Shown: one piece after another, positions 29,789 to 41,664 of the stretch
How the letters are laid out: each line of letters begins with the position of its first letter
Numbering within the stretch: position 1 is the stretch's first letter
Origin: Ovis canadensis
Lineage: Eukaryota; Chordata; Mammalia; Artiodactyla; Bovidae
Length of the DNA: 64,000 nucleotides
Assembly (NCBI RefSeq): GCF_042477335.2
Contig: NC_091255.1
Location: forward strand, 39,658,501-39,722,500
Direction: 5' to 3'
Made by a program: the position numbers and the translations under genes
Notes under the pieces: generated by a model
Databases searched by the model: none
The model's input: only the letters and a program-made list of their open reading frames with translations
Told to the model about the DNA's origin: nothing

Positions 29789-32775
29789 TTCAGTTCAGTT
29801 CAGTTGCTCAGTCGTGTCTGACTCTTTGCGACCCCATAAACCGCAGCACACCAGGCCTCCCTGTTCATCACCAACTCCTGGAGTCCACCCAAACCCATGT
29901 CCATTGAGTTGATGATGCCATCCAACCATCTCATCCTCTGTTGTCCTCTTCTCCTCCTGCTCCCAATCATTCCCAGCATCAGAGTCTTTTCAAATGAGTC
30001 AGCTCTTTGCATCAGGTGGCCAAATATTGGCGTTTCAGCTTCAACATCAGTCCTTCCAATGAACACCCAGGACTGATCTCTTTTAGGATGGACTGGTTAA
30101 ATCTCCTTGCAGTCCAAGGAACTCTCAAGAGTCTTCTCCAACACCACAGTTCAAAAGCATCAATTCTTCGGTGCTCAGCTTTCTTTATAGTCCAACTCTC
30201 ACATCCATACATGACCACTGGAAAAACCATAGTCTTGACTAGACAGACCTTTGTTGACAAAGTTGTGTCTGCTTTTTAATATGCTGTCGAGGTTGGTCAT
30301 AACTTTCCTTCCAAGGAGTAAGCATGTTTTAATTTCATGGCTGCAGTCATCATCTGCAGTGATTTTGGAGCCTGAAAAAATAAAGTCTGACACTGTTTCC
30401 CCATCTTTTTCCTATGACGTGATGGGACTGGATGCCATGATCTTCGTTTTCTGAATGTTGAGCTTTAAGCCAACTTTTTCACTCTCCTCTTTCACTTTCA
30501 TCAAGAGGCTTTTTAGCTCCTCTTCACTTTCTGCCATAATGGTGGTGTCATCTGCATATCTGAGGTTATTGATATTTCTCCCGGCAATCTTGATTCCAGC
30601 TTGTGCTTCTTCCAGTCCAGCGTTTCTCATGATGTACTCTGCATATAAGTTAAATAAGCAGGGTGGCAATATACAGCCTTGACGTACTCCTTTTCCTATT
30701 TGGAACCAGTCTGTTGTTCCACATCCAGTTCTAACTGTTGCTTCCTGACCTGCATACAGGTTTCTCCAGAGACAGGTCAGGTGGTCTGGTATTCCCATCT
30801 CTTTCAGAATTTTCAACAGTTTATTGTGATCCACACAGTCAAAGGCTTTGGCATAGTCAATAAAGCAGAAATAGCTGTTTTTCCGGAACGCTCTTGCTTT
30901 TCCCGTGATCCAGCGGATGTTGGCAATTTGATCTCTGGTTCCTCTGTCTTTTCTAAATCCAGCTTGAATATCTGGAAGTTTACAGTTCACGTATTGCTGA
31001 GGCCTAGCTTGGAGAATTTTGAGCATTACTTTACTAGTGTGAGATGAGTGCAGTTGTGCGATAGTTGGAGCATTCTTTGGCATTGCCTTTCTTTGGGATT
31101 GGAATGAAAACTGACCTTTTCCACTGGTGTGGCCACTGCTGAGTTTTCCAAATTTGTTCGCATATTGAGTGCAGCACTTTCAGAGCATCATCTTTCAGGA
31201 TTTGAAATAGCTCAACTGGAATTCCATCACCTCCACTAGCTTTGTTCGTAGTGATGCTTTCTAAGGCCCACTTGACTTCACATTCCAGGATGTCTGGCTC
31301 TAGGTGCGTGATCACACCATCGTGATTATCTTGGTCGTGAAGATCTTTTTTGTAGAGTTCTTCTGTGTATTCTTGCCACCTCTTCTTAATATCTTCTGCT
31401 TCTGTTAGGTCCAGACCATTTCAGTCGTTTGTTGAGCCCATCTTTGCATGAAATGTTCCCTTGGTATCTCTAATTTTCTTGAAGAGATCTCTAGTCTTTC
31501 CCATTCTGTTGTTTTCCTCTATTTCTTTGCACTGATCTCTGAGGAAGGCTTTCTTATCTCTTCTTGCTATTCTTTGGAACTCTGCATTCAGATGCTTGTA
31601 TCTTTCCTTTTCTTCTTTGCTTTTTGCTTCTCTTCTTTTCACAGCTATTTGTAAGGCCTCCCCAGACAGCCATTTTGCTTTTTTGCCTTTCTTTTCCATG
31701 GGGATGGTCTTGATCCCTGTCTCCTGTACAATGTCACGAACCTCAGTCCATAGTTCATCAGGCACTCTATCTATCAGATCTAGCCCTTAAATCTATTTCT
31801 CATTTCCACTGTATAATCATAAGGGATTTGATTTAGGTCATACCTGAGTGGTCTAGTGGTTTTCCCTACTTTCTTCAATTTGAGTCTGAATTTGGTAATA
31901 AGGAGTTCATGATCTGAGCCACAGTCAGCTCCCGGTCTTATTTTTGCTGACTGTATAGGGCTTCTCCATCTATGGCTGCAGAGAATATAATCAATCTGAT
32001 TTCGGTGTTGACCATCTGGTGATGTGCATGTGTAGAGTCTTCTCTTGTGTTGTTGGAAGAGGGTGTTTGCTCTGACCAGTGTGTTCTCTTGGCAAAACTC
32101 TATTAGTCTTTGCCCTGCTTCATTCTGTACTCCAAGGCCAAATTTGCCTGTTACTCCAGGTGTTTCTTGACTTCCTACTTTTGCATTCCAGTCCCCTATA
32201 ATGAAAAGGACATCTTTTTTGGGTGGTAGTTCTAAAAGGTCTTGTAGGTGTTCATAGAACCGTTCAACTTCAGCTTCTTCAGCGTTACTGGTTGGGGCAT
32301 AGACTTGGATTACTGTGACATTGAATGGTTTGCCTTGGAAATGAACAGAGATCATTCTGTCGTTTCTGAGATTGCATCCGAGTACTGCATTTCGGACTCT
32401 TTTGTTGACCATGATGGCTACTCCATTTCTTCTGAGGGATTCCTGCCTGCAGTAGTAGATATAATGGTCATCTGAGTTAAATTCACCCATTCCAGTCCAT
32501 TTTAGTTCTCTGATTCCTAGAATGTCTACGTTCACTCGTGCCATCTCCTATTTGACCACTTCCAATTTGCCTTGATTGATGGACCTAACATTCCAGGTTC
32601 CTATGCAATATTGCTTTTACAGCATCGGACCTTGCTTCTATCACCAGTCACATCCACAACGGGGTATTGTTTTTGCTTTGGCTCCATCCCTTCATTCTTT
32701 CTGGAGTTATTTCTCCACTGATCTCCAGTAGCATATTGGGCACCTACTGACCTGGGGAGTTCCTCTTTTAGTATC
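29789..32775 (-). mobile_element. near-full-length BovB (RTE) LINE, inactivated
   Basis: This is the most complete BovB here, about 3.0 kb. In element order (right to left) it has the 5' region (32775-32560), an apurinic-like endonuclease domain (254-residue open stretch, 32544-31780, with RRLYTCTSPDGQHRNQIDYIL and GSDHELL), a linker (31765-31421), and reverse transcriptase pieces (31315-31034 and 31083-30412). The last has FIDYAKAFDCVD (motif A, Asp 76 of that frame) and LRYADDTT (motif C, residues 175-181). The C-terminal region (30260-29800) follows, then the 'cagttcagttcagtt' 3' end. The frame is broken into at least six parts by stops and frameshifts, so no complete ORF2 product can be made. 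The 3' end starts directly in the inverted piece of the neighbouring BovB, so this copy may have inserted into it. Confidence 0.9.
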
Positions 32776-32817
32776 CTAATCTTAGTTTGTAAATATATGT
32801 TATTTATAGAGTCATTT

Positions 32818-33136
32818 GGGGCTTCCCTGGGAGCTCAGCTGGTAAAGAATCCGCCTGTAATGCAGGAGACCCTAGTTTGATTCCTGGGTCGGGAAGATCC
32901 ACTGGAGAAGGGATAGGCTACCCACTCCAGTATTCTTGGGCTTCCCTGGTGGCTCAGCTGGTAAAGAATCCGCCTGCAATGTGAGAGACCTGGGTTCGAT
33001 CCCTGGGTTGGGAAGATCCTCTGGAGAAGGGAATGGCTACCCACTCCAGTTTTCTGGCCTGGAGAATTCCATGGACTGTATAGTCCATGGGGTTGCAAAG
33101 AGTTGGACACAACTGAGTGACTCTCACTTCACTTAT
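32818..33136 (+). mobile_element. Bov-A2 dimeric SINE
   Basis: Two heads, 'gggcttccctgggagctcag' (32818) and 'gggcttccctggtggctcag' (32938), are followed by one BovB-like end ('ggactgtatagtccatggggttgcaaagagttgg'). Confidence 0.9.
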
Positions 33137-33184
33137 TAAAGTCATTTGATTGCTGGTTTTTCTAATGACATGGGCGACTATGTT

Positions 33185-33967
33185 CATCAGAATTCTCCAG
33201 AGAAACAGAACCAATTGGATGTATATGTGTAGAAAAGAGAGAGGTTTATTTTAGGGAATTCGCTCATGTGATTGTTAGATCTGGTAAGTCTGAAATCTAT
33301 GGGGCAGGATAAATAAACTGGAGACCCAGGGAAAGGTTGATGTTGCCATCTTGGCTCTGAAGACAGTCTGGGAGCAGAATTCATCCTTCCTCAGAGGAAC
33401 TCAGGCTTTTCTGTAAAGGTCCTCAGTTCTGCGAAGGAGATGGCCTACTCACGCTGGAGAGTGCTGTAGACTGAATGTTTGTATCTTCCCCGAATTCTTT
33501 TGTTTAAAACTATTACCCAAGATGGTGATCTTTGAAATTGGGGCCTTTGGGAGGTGATTAGGTCATGAGGGTGGAGCCTTTGTGAATGGGGAGAGTGCCC
33601 TTATAAAAAGATCCCAGAGAGATCCTTCTTCCCTTCTGTTGTGTGAAGACACAGGGAAGAGACAGCAGAAGCAGGAAGTGGGCTCTCAGCAGACACGGGC
33701 TACGCCAAGACCCTGATCTTGGGCTTCCCAGCCTCTAGAACTTTGAGAGATACATTTCTGTTGTTTTTAAGCCACTTAGTTTAGGCTATTCTGTTATAGC
33801 TGCCCAGATGGATTCAGGGGGTAATCTGCTTGGCTTCAAGTTTACCGATTTAAATTTTATTCACATCTTAAAAGTACCTTCACTACAATACCTAGACTGT
33901 TGTTTTAACCGAGAACTCAATACCATAGCCAAACCAAGGTGACACATAAAATTAACCATCACAGGGA
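33185..33967 (-). mobile_element. old interspersed repeat split by an MST LTR
   Basis: The left block 33185-33461 has 'cagaattctccagagaaacagaacc'. The right block 33836-33967 has 'gtgacacataaaattaaccatcac'. These are the two ends of one well-known old mammalian repeat, opened by the LTR at 33462-33835. I do not name the family. Confidence 0.5.
33462..33835 (+). mobile_element. MaLR (MST-type) solo LTR
   Basis: In order: 'tgtagactgaatgtttgtatc', 'gcctttgggaggtgattaggtcatgagggtggagcc', 'tgcccttataaaaagatccc', 'gcttcccagcctctagaactttgagag' and 'ttttaagccacttagtttaggctattctgttatagc'. No internal retroviral sequence adjoins. Confidence 0.8.
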
Positions 33968-34479
33968 CCATGTCCGTTTGACCCCATCCTTGCATCCTCA
34001 TTGCCAGTCATAGCGCACGATATGTGGAAGGCATTCGATAAACATCAAGTATGTAGCTTTAGGAGTGTTAGATTTCTAGATTTTCTACCTATGGCCAATG
34101 CCAGTGGGAGTGATGTCTTGTGGCTGCATGCACTGCTCTTTAGAGTAATTCTTTGTGTTCATTCTAAAGTATATTATTGATAAACCCTTTCCTGATTCAA
34201 CAGATCCCTTTAACAAGTTCTCCTCTTTATAATTCATTTATAATCCCCTCTGAGACTGTCTCTTTACCAGTTCTTTTAAAGAGTCTGATAAAGAAGTCGT
34301 GTGAGCCATTTGGCTTAATTGTTTGATCTCCTCTTCTCTGGTCTTCCTCTTTGTGCCTTTTTCCGATTTTCTTGAGTGCAGTAACCAATGCACTAACTTC
34401 ATTCCCAGTGTCATTTGACTGTGACTTGACTTAAGGATGTGGTTGCATTTAAGTTTCCCAAGGCGCTTACATTTTATTG
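33968..34479 (+). other. intron sequence, nothing firm
   Basis: 33968-34060 ('cattgccagtcatagcgcacgatatgtggaaggcattcgataaacatc') resembles an L2 3' end. The rest is not recognised. Confidence 0.4.
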
Positions 34480-35350
34480 GCAATGTTGGCTTCAGCAGCA
34501 CATCATGCTGATTTTTCTGTTTCTAAAATCAAACTTGTCATGCTGGCCCTGTCTCCAGAGTTTTCTGTTTCCGTCAGGGGTGCCAGACACCAAGACGAGA
34601 AAGCTGGGAGTCATCCTTGTCTTTTCCACCCCCACTCTCCCCGCTCACTTCCAAGATTCTTTGGATTCTTTCTTGATGTGGTCCCTCAAAGTGGTCCTTT
34701 TATTCTTCCACGTCTTCCTGCGAGGATTCATGGGCCCGGGCCATGTAACAGATTTAGCACTGGTGCTCCCCGCACTGTTCTTCTCCAGCTTTCCATTGTA
34801 ACCCCCAGTGTCAGGTGAGCCTTCTGATGCATTAATATTATCTTGAATATATTCTCTTCTCCCCAGCTTCAATACCCAGTCACTACCTTGAAACCTGTTT
34901 ATTAGTCCTTCCTACAGACTGTTGATAGAACATATAAACTTTATTCCTTTTCTTTATTGGATGTTATAATCACACCAAAGTCTCCTCTCTTTAATTGAGG
35001 CTTTTGCACTCCGTTTTTCCTCTCCCTGGAATGTTCTTCTGCCTCCCCTGCAAGTATTCCCCTACATTTAGTACATCTTTGCCCAAATGCCACCTTCTGG
35101 ATAGAGCCTCTCTGGGCCCCGTCCTGGAATTGCAGTCCCGGTGCTGCAGCATTCATGCCTAGCACTCACACCTCCTTACTCTACTTGTGGATCATGCCTA
35201 TTTTCTTTCTCTCCCCAGCCCCACTCCCCACTGTCATATAAGGCCCTCAGACGCAGAGATTTTGGTGTATTCATTCACTGATTATCCTGTTGTCTAAAAG
35301 TGTGCCTGTAACATAGTTGGCACTCGATAAATATTAGAGTAAACAAAATC
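34480..35350 (+). mobile_element. L2 LINE, C-terminal ORF2 and 3' region
   Basis: 'gccagacaccaagacgagaaagctgggagtcatccttgtc' corresponds to the L2 '...cagaaacctgggagtcatccttgac' block. It is followed by 'ttttgcactccgtttttcctctccctggaatgttcttctgcc', 'cccaaatgccaccttctgg' and '...acatagttggcactcgataaatattagagtaaa'. This is a long, diverged L2. Confidence 0.7.
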
Positions 35351-35351
35351 A

Positions 35352-35547
35352 AATGTAGTCGCTCAGTTGTGTCCAACTCTTGCACCCCCACAGACTGTAA
35401 CCTGCCAGGCTCCTCTGTCCATGGGATTATCCAGGCAAGAATACTGGAGTGGGTTGCCATTTTCTTCTCCAGGGAATCTTCCCAACCCAGGAATTGAACC
35501 CAGGTCTCCTGCATTGCAGGCAGATTCTTTACCTACTGAGCTACAAC
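35352..35547 (-). mobile_element. Bov-tA SINE
   Basis: 'aatgtagtcgctcagttgtgtcc' to 'cctactgagctacaacg' is a minus unit at the end of the L2. Confidence 0.85.
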
Positions 35548-36034
35548 GATACCAGTCTTCAAATGAAGAACTTGTCCTGCAATGTAGACCTCCTGTGTGG
35601 CAGCAAAGAAGTGTTGGTTGTTTGGGCTCTGGGGGTTTGGGATTTTGGAGAGATTGAAGTCTTTTCATAAGTATTTATTTGAATGCTTTCCTTCTTGACC
35701 TCAAAGAGCAATGGGCCTTTTTGCTCTGATTGCTAAATTCTCTTAGGCCAAGGAACTGATCTTATGCCTTGAGATGCTTTGCCAAGATGTTCAGCTTGCA
35801 TGCTGTCTGGTGCTGGTAACAGGAGTAGATGCTTCCTTTCCCTGATTCTCTGCTCTGAGCTCAGACTCTCAGCTGTGTCCCTCTTCAGTTTATTTAGGGA
35901 TCAGCAAGATTCTTAAATCTTTACTTTTCATACTGTTTTGAACCTAATGTCTTGTAACTCAAATTTCTTGTCCTTATTGGTGATATTTCCTGGGTCTGTG
36001 TTACATCTTCCTTTATACTGTTACCATGAGAAAT
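35548..36034 (+). other. intron sequence, nothing recognised
   Basis: No supported feature. Confidence 0.5.
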
Positions 36035-36175
36035 CGACATGGCATGGTTAATTATCTTCTAAGTCTCGTCTCATTGCTAATCGCCTTGGGACCTTGGGCA
36101 AGGCACTTTACCTCTGGAGGCTTCAAACTGCCCTCCTATACAATGCAGGAATCAGGCTGAGTGCCCTGTAAATTC
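36035..36175 (+). mobile_element. MIR SINE fragment
   Basis: 'gggaccttgggcaaggcactttacctctggaggcttcaaactgccctcctatacaatgcagg' parallels the MIR 'gaccttgggcaagtcacttaacctctctg...' block. Confidence 0.6.
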
Positions 36176-36986
36176 TTTTTTTTCCAGCAGCTAACCAAGA
36201 AAAAAAAAAAAACCTATGAAATTTGTTATATTTTCCCCTTGGATAGTGAGCTATTCCAGACTGCTCTCATCTGGTGTTTTGCTTAATTTGCAGACAATGA
36301 TTAATTTACACACAAGCTTAGCCTGTATCCCTTGGCAACACTTAGCAACCAGGAAAGATGTTTGGTCAGGTTGTTTAAAGGGACATTATCCCATGTTTTA
36401 GAGCAGAGAATGGAGGACAAAGTTGATTTATTTAAGGACACATCTTTTGACTTTACAGTGACTTTTCTTTCAATATGTTATATGCCCCTGGCTTTGGTTT
36501 TCTGGGCCTCCTCCTGCCCCCGCCCAGCTTGTCCAGTTTTAGTGAATCCTTCCAGAGGTTTATTTCCATTTGCTTTCTTAATTATTTGTTTAGCAGTTCT
36601 GATATTCCAGACATGGCCCTAAATTCATGCCGTATTTTACTTCATTCTTTAGCAGCTCTTGTGAGGCAGGGCTGGTATCTCCTTCTACACATTCAGGAAA
36701 GCATCTTGAGGTCACAGTCAGTGACCAAGCCCAGTGGGCAGAGCCTGGCTGCCTGCCTGTTCACCTCTTGCATCTTTTATTCCTTAATTTCACCAAAGGG
36801 AAGCGGTAAGGACAGATTTTAATCCATAAAGACGAACGACAATCAGTATCAAGGCTGCAGAGAACCGAGAGCTTTATCTGGGGTCTTAAGAATTGCAATT
36901 GGGGGGTACATAGGTTTGGATAAAAAAGTGTTCTGAGGAAGAGGAAGGATCAGGGATTTCTAAAGACAAAAACTATGAGGTTGTTG
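36176..36986 (+). other. intron sequence, nothing recognised
   Basis: No supported gene or repeat. Confidence 0.5.
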
Positions 36987-37179
36987 AAGAACTGTGATTG
37001 AGGGACTTCCCTGGTGGTCCAGAGGCTAAGACTCCGTGCTCCCACTGCAGGGGGCCAGGGTTCGATCCCTAGTCAGGGAACTAGATCCCACGTGCCACAG
37101 CTAAAGGACCCATGTGCTGCAGCTAAGGCCCAGTGCAGTCAGTCAAATAAATAAATATTTTAAAAAGAACTGTAATTGA
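36987..37179 (+). mobile_element. CHR-2-type SINE with target-site duplication
   Basis: The SINE is 37002-37164 ('gggacttccctggtggtccag...ttcgatccctagtcaggg') with an A-rich 'aataaataaatatttt' tail. It is flanked by 15-base repeats 'aagaactgt.attga' (36987-37001 and 37165-37179), one mismatch. Confidence 0.9.
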
Positions 37180-37241
37180 TGATGATGGAAAAGGGGAATA
37201 TTTGTCCTTAAGGGGTAGGCTGTCAAGAGTTTTTTTAGAGT

Positions 37242-37748
37242 TGTTGTTGTTTAATCACTAAGTTGTGTCCAACTCTTTGCGACCCATGGACCACAGCACG
37301 CCAGGCTTCCCTGTCCTACGCTGTCTGCCGGAGTTTGCTCAGATTCATGTCTGAGCAAGTTGGTAATGCTATCTAACTATCTTATCCTCTGTCTACTGCT
37401 TTTTCTCTTGCTCTCAGTCTTTCCCAGCGTCATTGTCCTTTCTAATAAGTTGGCTCTTTGCATCGGGTGGCTGAAGTATTTAGAGCTTCAGCTTCAGTAT
37501 CAGTCCTTCCAATGAATATTCAGGGTTGATTTCCTTTAGGATTTCCTTTAGGATTGATTTCTTTAGATCAGCAAGGGTTTGATCTCCTTGCTGTCCAGGG
37601 GACAAGAGTCTTCTCCAGCACCACAGTTTGAAAGCATCAATTCTTCAGCACTTAGCCTTCTTTATGGCCCAACTCTCACATCTGTACATGACTACTGGAA
37701 AAACCATAGCTTTGACTCTGGGGACCTTTGTCAGCAAAGTGATGAATC
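37242..37748 (-). mobile_element. BovB LINE 3' fragment
   Basis: Reverse of the BovB 3' end, from 'gttgttgtttaatcactaagttgtg' to 'gacctttgtcagcaaagtgatg'. It has a short local repeat ('atttcctttaggatt') near 37535-37560. It is diverged and non-coding. Confidence 0.85.
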
Positions 37749-38631
37749 TGATACATATTTGGACAGGTGTTCTGGATGTCTAAAAAAAAAAAAGTGGTCA
37801 CAGTTCAGATTCTGTCTGGGCTAAGATGTGTGTAAGTTTTCCTTTCTCAGTGACCTCCTGGGCCTCATCACCTGGTCCTGTTCATCCTCTTCTTTGAATT
37901 ATCATCCTCCCCACCTCCTTTGGAGGAGGTGGAAGCACTTACTAAATGCCAGGGGCTGGTCATCCCCTACCCACCAACTCTCAGGCACTCACTTCCTTAC
38001 CTTGATCTTTTCCTCCTCTGTTCTTCCAAGTGTCTAACTGACAGTACGATCCTACAAACTAACCAAACATAGAGGTCAGGTTCACATTCTCTGCGTGAAG
38101 AATAGAGCTGCTGTAAAGTGCTGCAGCATTGGACACTAGTCGTATGAAACTGAAATCCTGCACCAGGTTGTGAATTTCATTTATTCATCCAACTAGTCGA
38201 CTGTCTGCTGTCTCTGGAGCTGGGTTGACCTTGAGGATACAGTATAGTCTTTTCCCTCATGGAATTTGTTTTCTAGTAAAAGTGGTCTTCTCAGAAGAGG
38301 TGTAGCATTTGAATGTTTGAGACCAGCTGAAATCAGTGAGATATAGACAATTTGGGGAAACATCAAATATACTTTTTTTAAGTTTCTTTTATAATGCTGT
38401 GGTGTCCCTTTTTTTAATAATCATGTAAATACGTAATATATAATTTTGTTTTTTCCTATCATAATATTTGGTGTATTAAGTTTTATAAGTGCGGTTTATT
38501 CTAATCATTGAAGGTTTAATTGCTTCTAATTATTACAGGTTTTTGGTTACTAAGGAGACTGAAAGGCAGGCTTGCTTAGAGGGTTGGAAAGGTCTGAAAA
38601 TTGAGATGCATATTTCTTCATTCCAGATTAT
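37749..38631 (+). other. intron sequence, nothing recognised
   Basis: No supported gene. There are A- and T-runs near 37785 and 38372. Confidence 0.5.
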
Positions 38632-38632
38632 G

Positions 38633-38668
<36 letters not shown>

Positions 38669-38669
38669 T
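38632..38669 (+). repeat. (GT)n(GA)n microsatellite
   Basis: A run of GT dinucleotides passes directly into GA dinucleotides. It is a likely polymorphic marker. Confidence 0.95.
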
Positions 38670-38929
38670 ATTTATTATTAATTCATTGTGATCTGGAGAA
38701 GAGAGAATATCCCACAGAAACCCTTCTGGCTTCTGGCTGTAGTCTTTTGCAAGTTTAACTTAGAAAGAACTTACCAAAGCAGAGGAGATTTTCAGCTAAC
38801 CTGTAAATGATCCAGTGGTGGCACTCAGTATGAAAAAAGTGGAAAAGCCCACACAAGTCATGATCATTTTGTAATATATAGAAGTACTGAATCCCTATAT
38901 GTTACACCAGGACCTAACAAAGCATTGTA

Positions 38930-39312
38930 GGTCATTTAACTTCAAAAACAAACTGATAGAGAGATCGGATTTGTGGTTCCCAGAGGAAAGGGTGAGGGGG
39001 ATTAAATGAAAATGATCAAAAGGTATAAACTTCCAGTTATAAGATAAATAAATACTAGGGGTGTAATGTACAACATGGTAAAGATAATTAACACTGCTGT
39101 GTTTTATATGAACATTGTTGAGAGTAAATCCTAAGAGTTCTCATCAAAAGGGAAATTTTTCTTTCATTTTGTATCTATGAGATATAGATGTTCAGTAAAC
39201 TTATTGTAATCACTTCACTGTGTATGCAAGTGAAATCATTATGCTATACACCTTAAACTTAGGCAGTGCTGTATGCCAATTATATCAATAAAACTGGAAG
39301 GAAAAAAAATTG
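38930..39312 (+). mobile_element. L1 3' UTR
   Basis: 'gatcggatttgtggttcccagagg', 'ggtgtaatgtacaacatggtaaagataattaacactgctgt' and 'ggcagtgctgtatgccaattatatcaataaaactgg' mark an L1 3' end ending in an A-run. The direction is plus. Confidence 0.75.
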
Positions 39313-39361
39313 AGTAGAGGCTTACCGAAACCCTTAAGAACAAGAAAAGAAAGCTGTGTGT

Positions 39362-39712
39362 GTGTGCTGAGAAGACTCCTGAGAGTCACTTGGACAGCAA
39401 GGAGATCAAACCAATCAATCTTAAGCGTAATCAATCCTGAATATTCACTGGAAGGACTGATGCTGAAGCTGAAGCTCTAGTACTTTGGTCACCTCTTACA
39501 AATAGTGGATTCATTGGAAAAGTCACTGATGCTGGGAAAGATTGAGGGCAGGAGAAGAGGGCATCAGAGGATGAGATAGCTGGAAGGCATCATTGATGCA
39601 ATGGGCATGAACTTGGGCAAACTTCAGGAAATGGTGAGGGACAGGGAGGCCTGGTGTGCTGCTGTCCATGGGGCTGCAAAGAGTCGGACACGACTGGGTG
39701 ACTGAATAACAA
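39362..39712 (+). mobile_element. BovB LINE 3' fragment
   Basis: 'aagactcctgagagtcacttgg' to 'gacacgactgggtgactgaataac' is the BovB ORF2 C-terminus and 3' end. It was inserted next to the L1 end. Confidence 0.85.
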
Positions 39713-39825
39713 CTCCTTGCTAAAACATAAACTCGTGAGGACGATGACATTGTTTATTTTGTCCATCACTTTGTGCTCTCTGCTTCTTAATCTTTGTATA
39801 TAATAGGCTCTCAAAGTATTCTTTT

Positions 39826-40008
39826 TCAGTTTATTGAGTTATAATTGACTTATTAAGTATTAAGTTGATTAATGTGACATAGAACTCTCCTATTGAGTCA
39901 CCAGATATTTATCCATCCCTGGGAATTGGTGATGGACAGGGAAGCCTGGCATGCTGCAGTCCATGGGGTCGCAAAGAGTTGGACATGACTGAGTGACTGA
40001 ACTGACCT
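39826..40008. mobile_element. reversed L1 tip with a very short BovB 3' end
   Basis: 39826-39924 looks like a minus-strand L1 3' piece ('gttataattgacttattaag'). 39925-40008 is only the last 80 bases of BovB in plus direction ('ggtgatggacagggaagcctgg...actgagtgactgaactg'). Confidence 0.65.
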
Positions 40009-40669
40009 GGGAAGGCTGCAGTTGGTTTGTGACATCTTTATTTCTAAAGCTGTAGAAGTACTCCTTTCAGTGCAGAAAATGTCAGTGGTATATTTCCTCT
40101 TGTGTAAGGTGTGAAACTAGCCCCTGGGTAGTGTGCAAGACCCGAGGTTCAGAGGATGGTTGGAAATAAATAGAAGACAGAGTCTCTGGATTTAAAAATC
40201 TATTAACAAAAAAACATATCTAAAATAGGTTAGTGGAAACTTGCTTTTTCACCCTTTTTTTCAGAGTCGTGGTGCAGGGAGATGGTGCAAGTTATTTCTA
40301 GGGAAAACCTTCAGCTGAATTTTAGGACCTGTGGAGGTTTTCCTAAAAGATTTCAGACTTAGATCTGCCTAGGTAGACATGAAAATCTTTACTGTTTTTC
40401 ACTTACTAATTTTAAATTGAGAAGCAAATACGTAAACTTGGTAACTTAAAAAAAAATGCAAAAAGAAAAATGTAAGCATTTTCCCAACTCTTTGGCTTCC
40501 AGGTTCCCCTTTCCAGAAGCAGTAGCCCTTAACAGTACCCAGTTTGCCGTAAACCTTTTTGAAAAACATATGCATCCATGCTGTACACATATGTCTATAC
40601 ATCCTTACATGTATTAGCCCATATCAGTGTGTTGTGGTTTTTTATGACTGTGTAGTGTCTTGTTACAGG
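40009..40669 (+). other. intron sequence, nothing recognised
   Basis: No supported feature. Confidence 0.5.
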
Positions 40670-40882
40670 CTTCCCAGGTGGCTCTAGAGGTAAAGAACCC
40701 GCCTGTCAATGCAGGAGATGGGAGTTCGATCTTTGGGTAGGGAAGATCCCTGGAGGAGGGCTTGGCAACCCACTCCAGTATTCTTGCCTGGAGAACCCCA
40801 TGGACAGAGGAGCCTAGTGGGCTACAGTCCATAGGGTCGCAAAGAGTCAGACATGATTGGAGCAACTTAGCATGCACGCATT
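40670..40882 (+). mobile_element. Bov-tA SINE
   Basis: 'ggcttcccaggtggctctagagg' to 'cagacatgattggagcaac' is a complete plus unit. Confidence 0.9.
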
Positions 40883-41664
40883 ATGTAATAATGCATTTAT
40901 TCAGTCTCCTATGGAAAAATATTTTAGGCTGAAAATAGAATTTATTTGAAATAGGAAAGATGTCTGTCAAAGAAGTAGTAATGTAAGTGACTTTTTTGCA
41001 GTGTTCTGGTTACCTTGACAACCGGAGACACCTTCAAATGCCATGCCATCTCTCCTAACGTCATGCTCGAGTAGAAATGACAGAAATAGAATGAGTGAAA
41101 AGGCTAGATTGGGGTCTGCTTAAAATAATTTCAACAGGGGAACGTTTCTATGGTGTGTTTCCTATAGTGCCTTTAACTAGGCAGATGTAATTCCTCATAG
41201 TGTTGGTTACGCGGCAAAGTAGTTTCACGTAATCTTCTCTCATTCAAGGGAGAACTTGTATCCTGCTAGAATGGAGCTGAGAATTCTCTCTCATGGTCTC
41301 TTCAGGTTGTTTCAGGTTAACCCACGAAGTAATGCTGAGCTGACAGTCATCGTTGAAGTGGCCTGCTGTGTTACCTGGGCTTTATCCCATTCTGAACTAC
41401 ATCTTTGTTACCCGGCTTTAGCACAGTGTACTGCAGCACAATTTGATTTATCCCATTGGATATAGGAAGTTCTTTAAAATAATACTAGGGAAACAGTACA
41501 GACTGGTTTGCTACAAGGTATGCTTGGACAAACCAGGGGAAAAAAGTGAATTAGATCACAAGTGGTGAGGGAAGGGTGATGCCTGTAGAGTGTGGTTGTG
41601 ATGCTGTTGCCAAGGCAGTTTTCCCAGCATGTTAATGATTTTTTGTAGCTGTTATCTTTATTTT
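40883..41664 (+). other. intron sequence, nothing recognised
   Basis: No supported gene or repeat. Confidence 0.5.

Noticed and set aside
34486-34505. U6 snRNA-like 'ggcttcagcagcacat'
   Set aside because: Only about 16 bases resemble the U6 5' end. The rest of U6 (the ACAGAGA region and the 3' T-run) is missing, and the site lies in an L2 relic.
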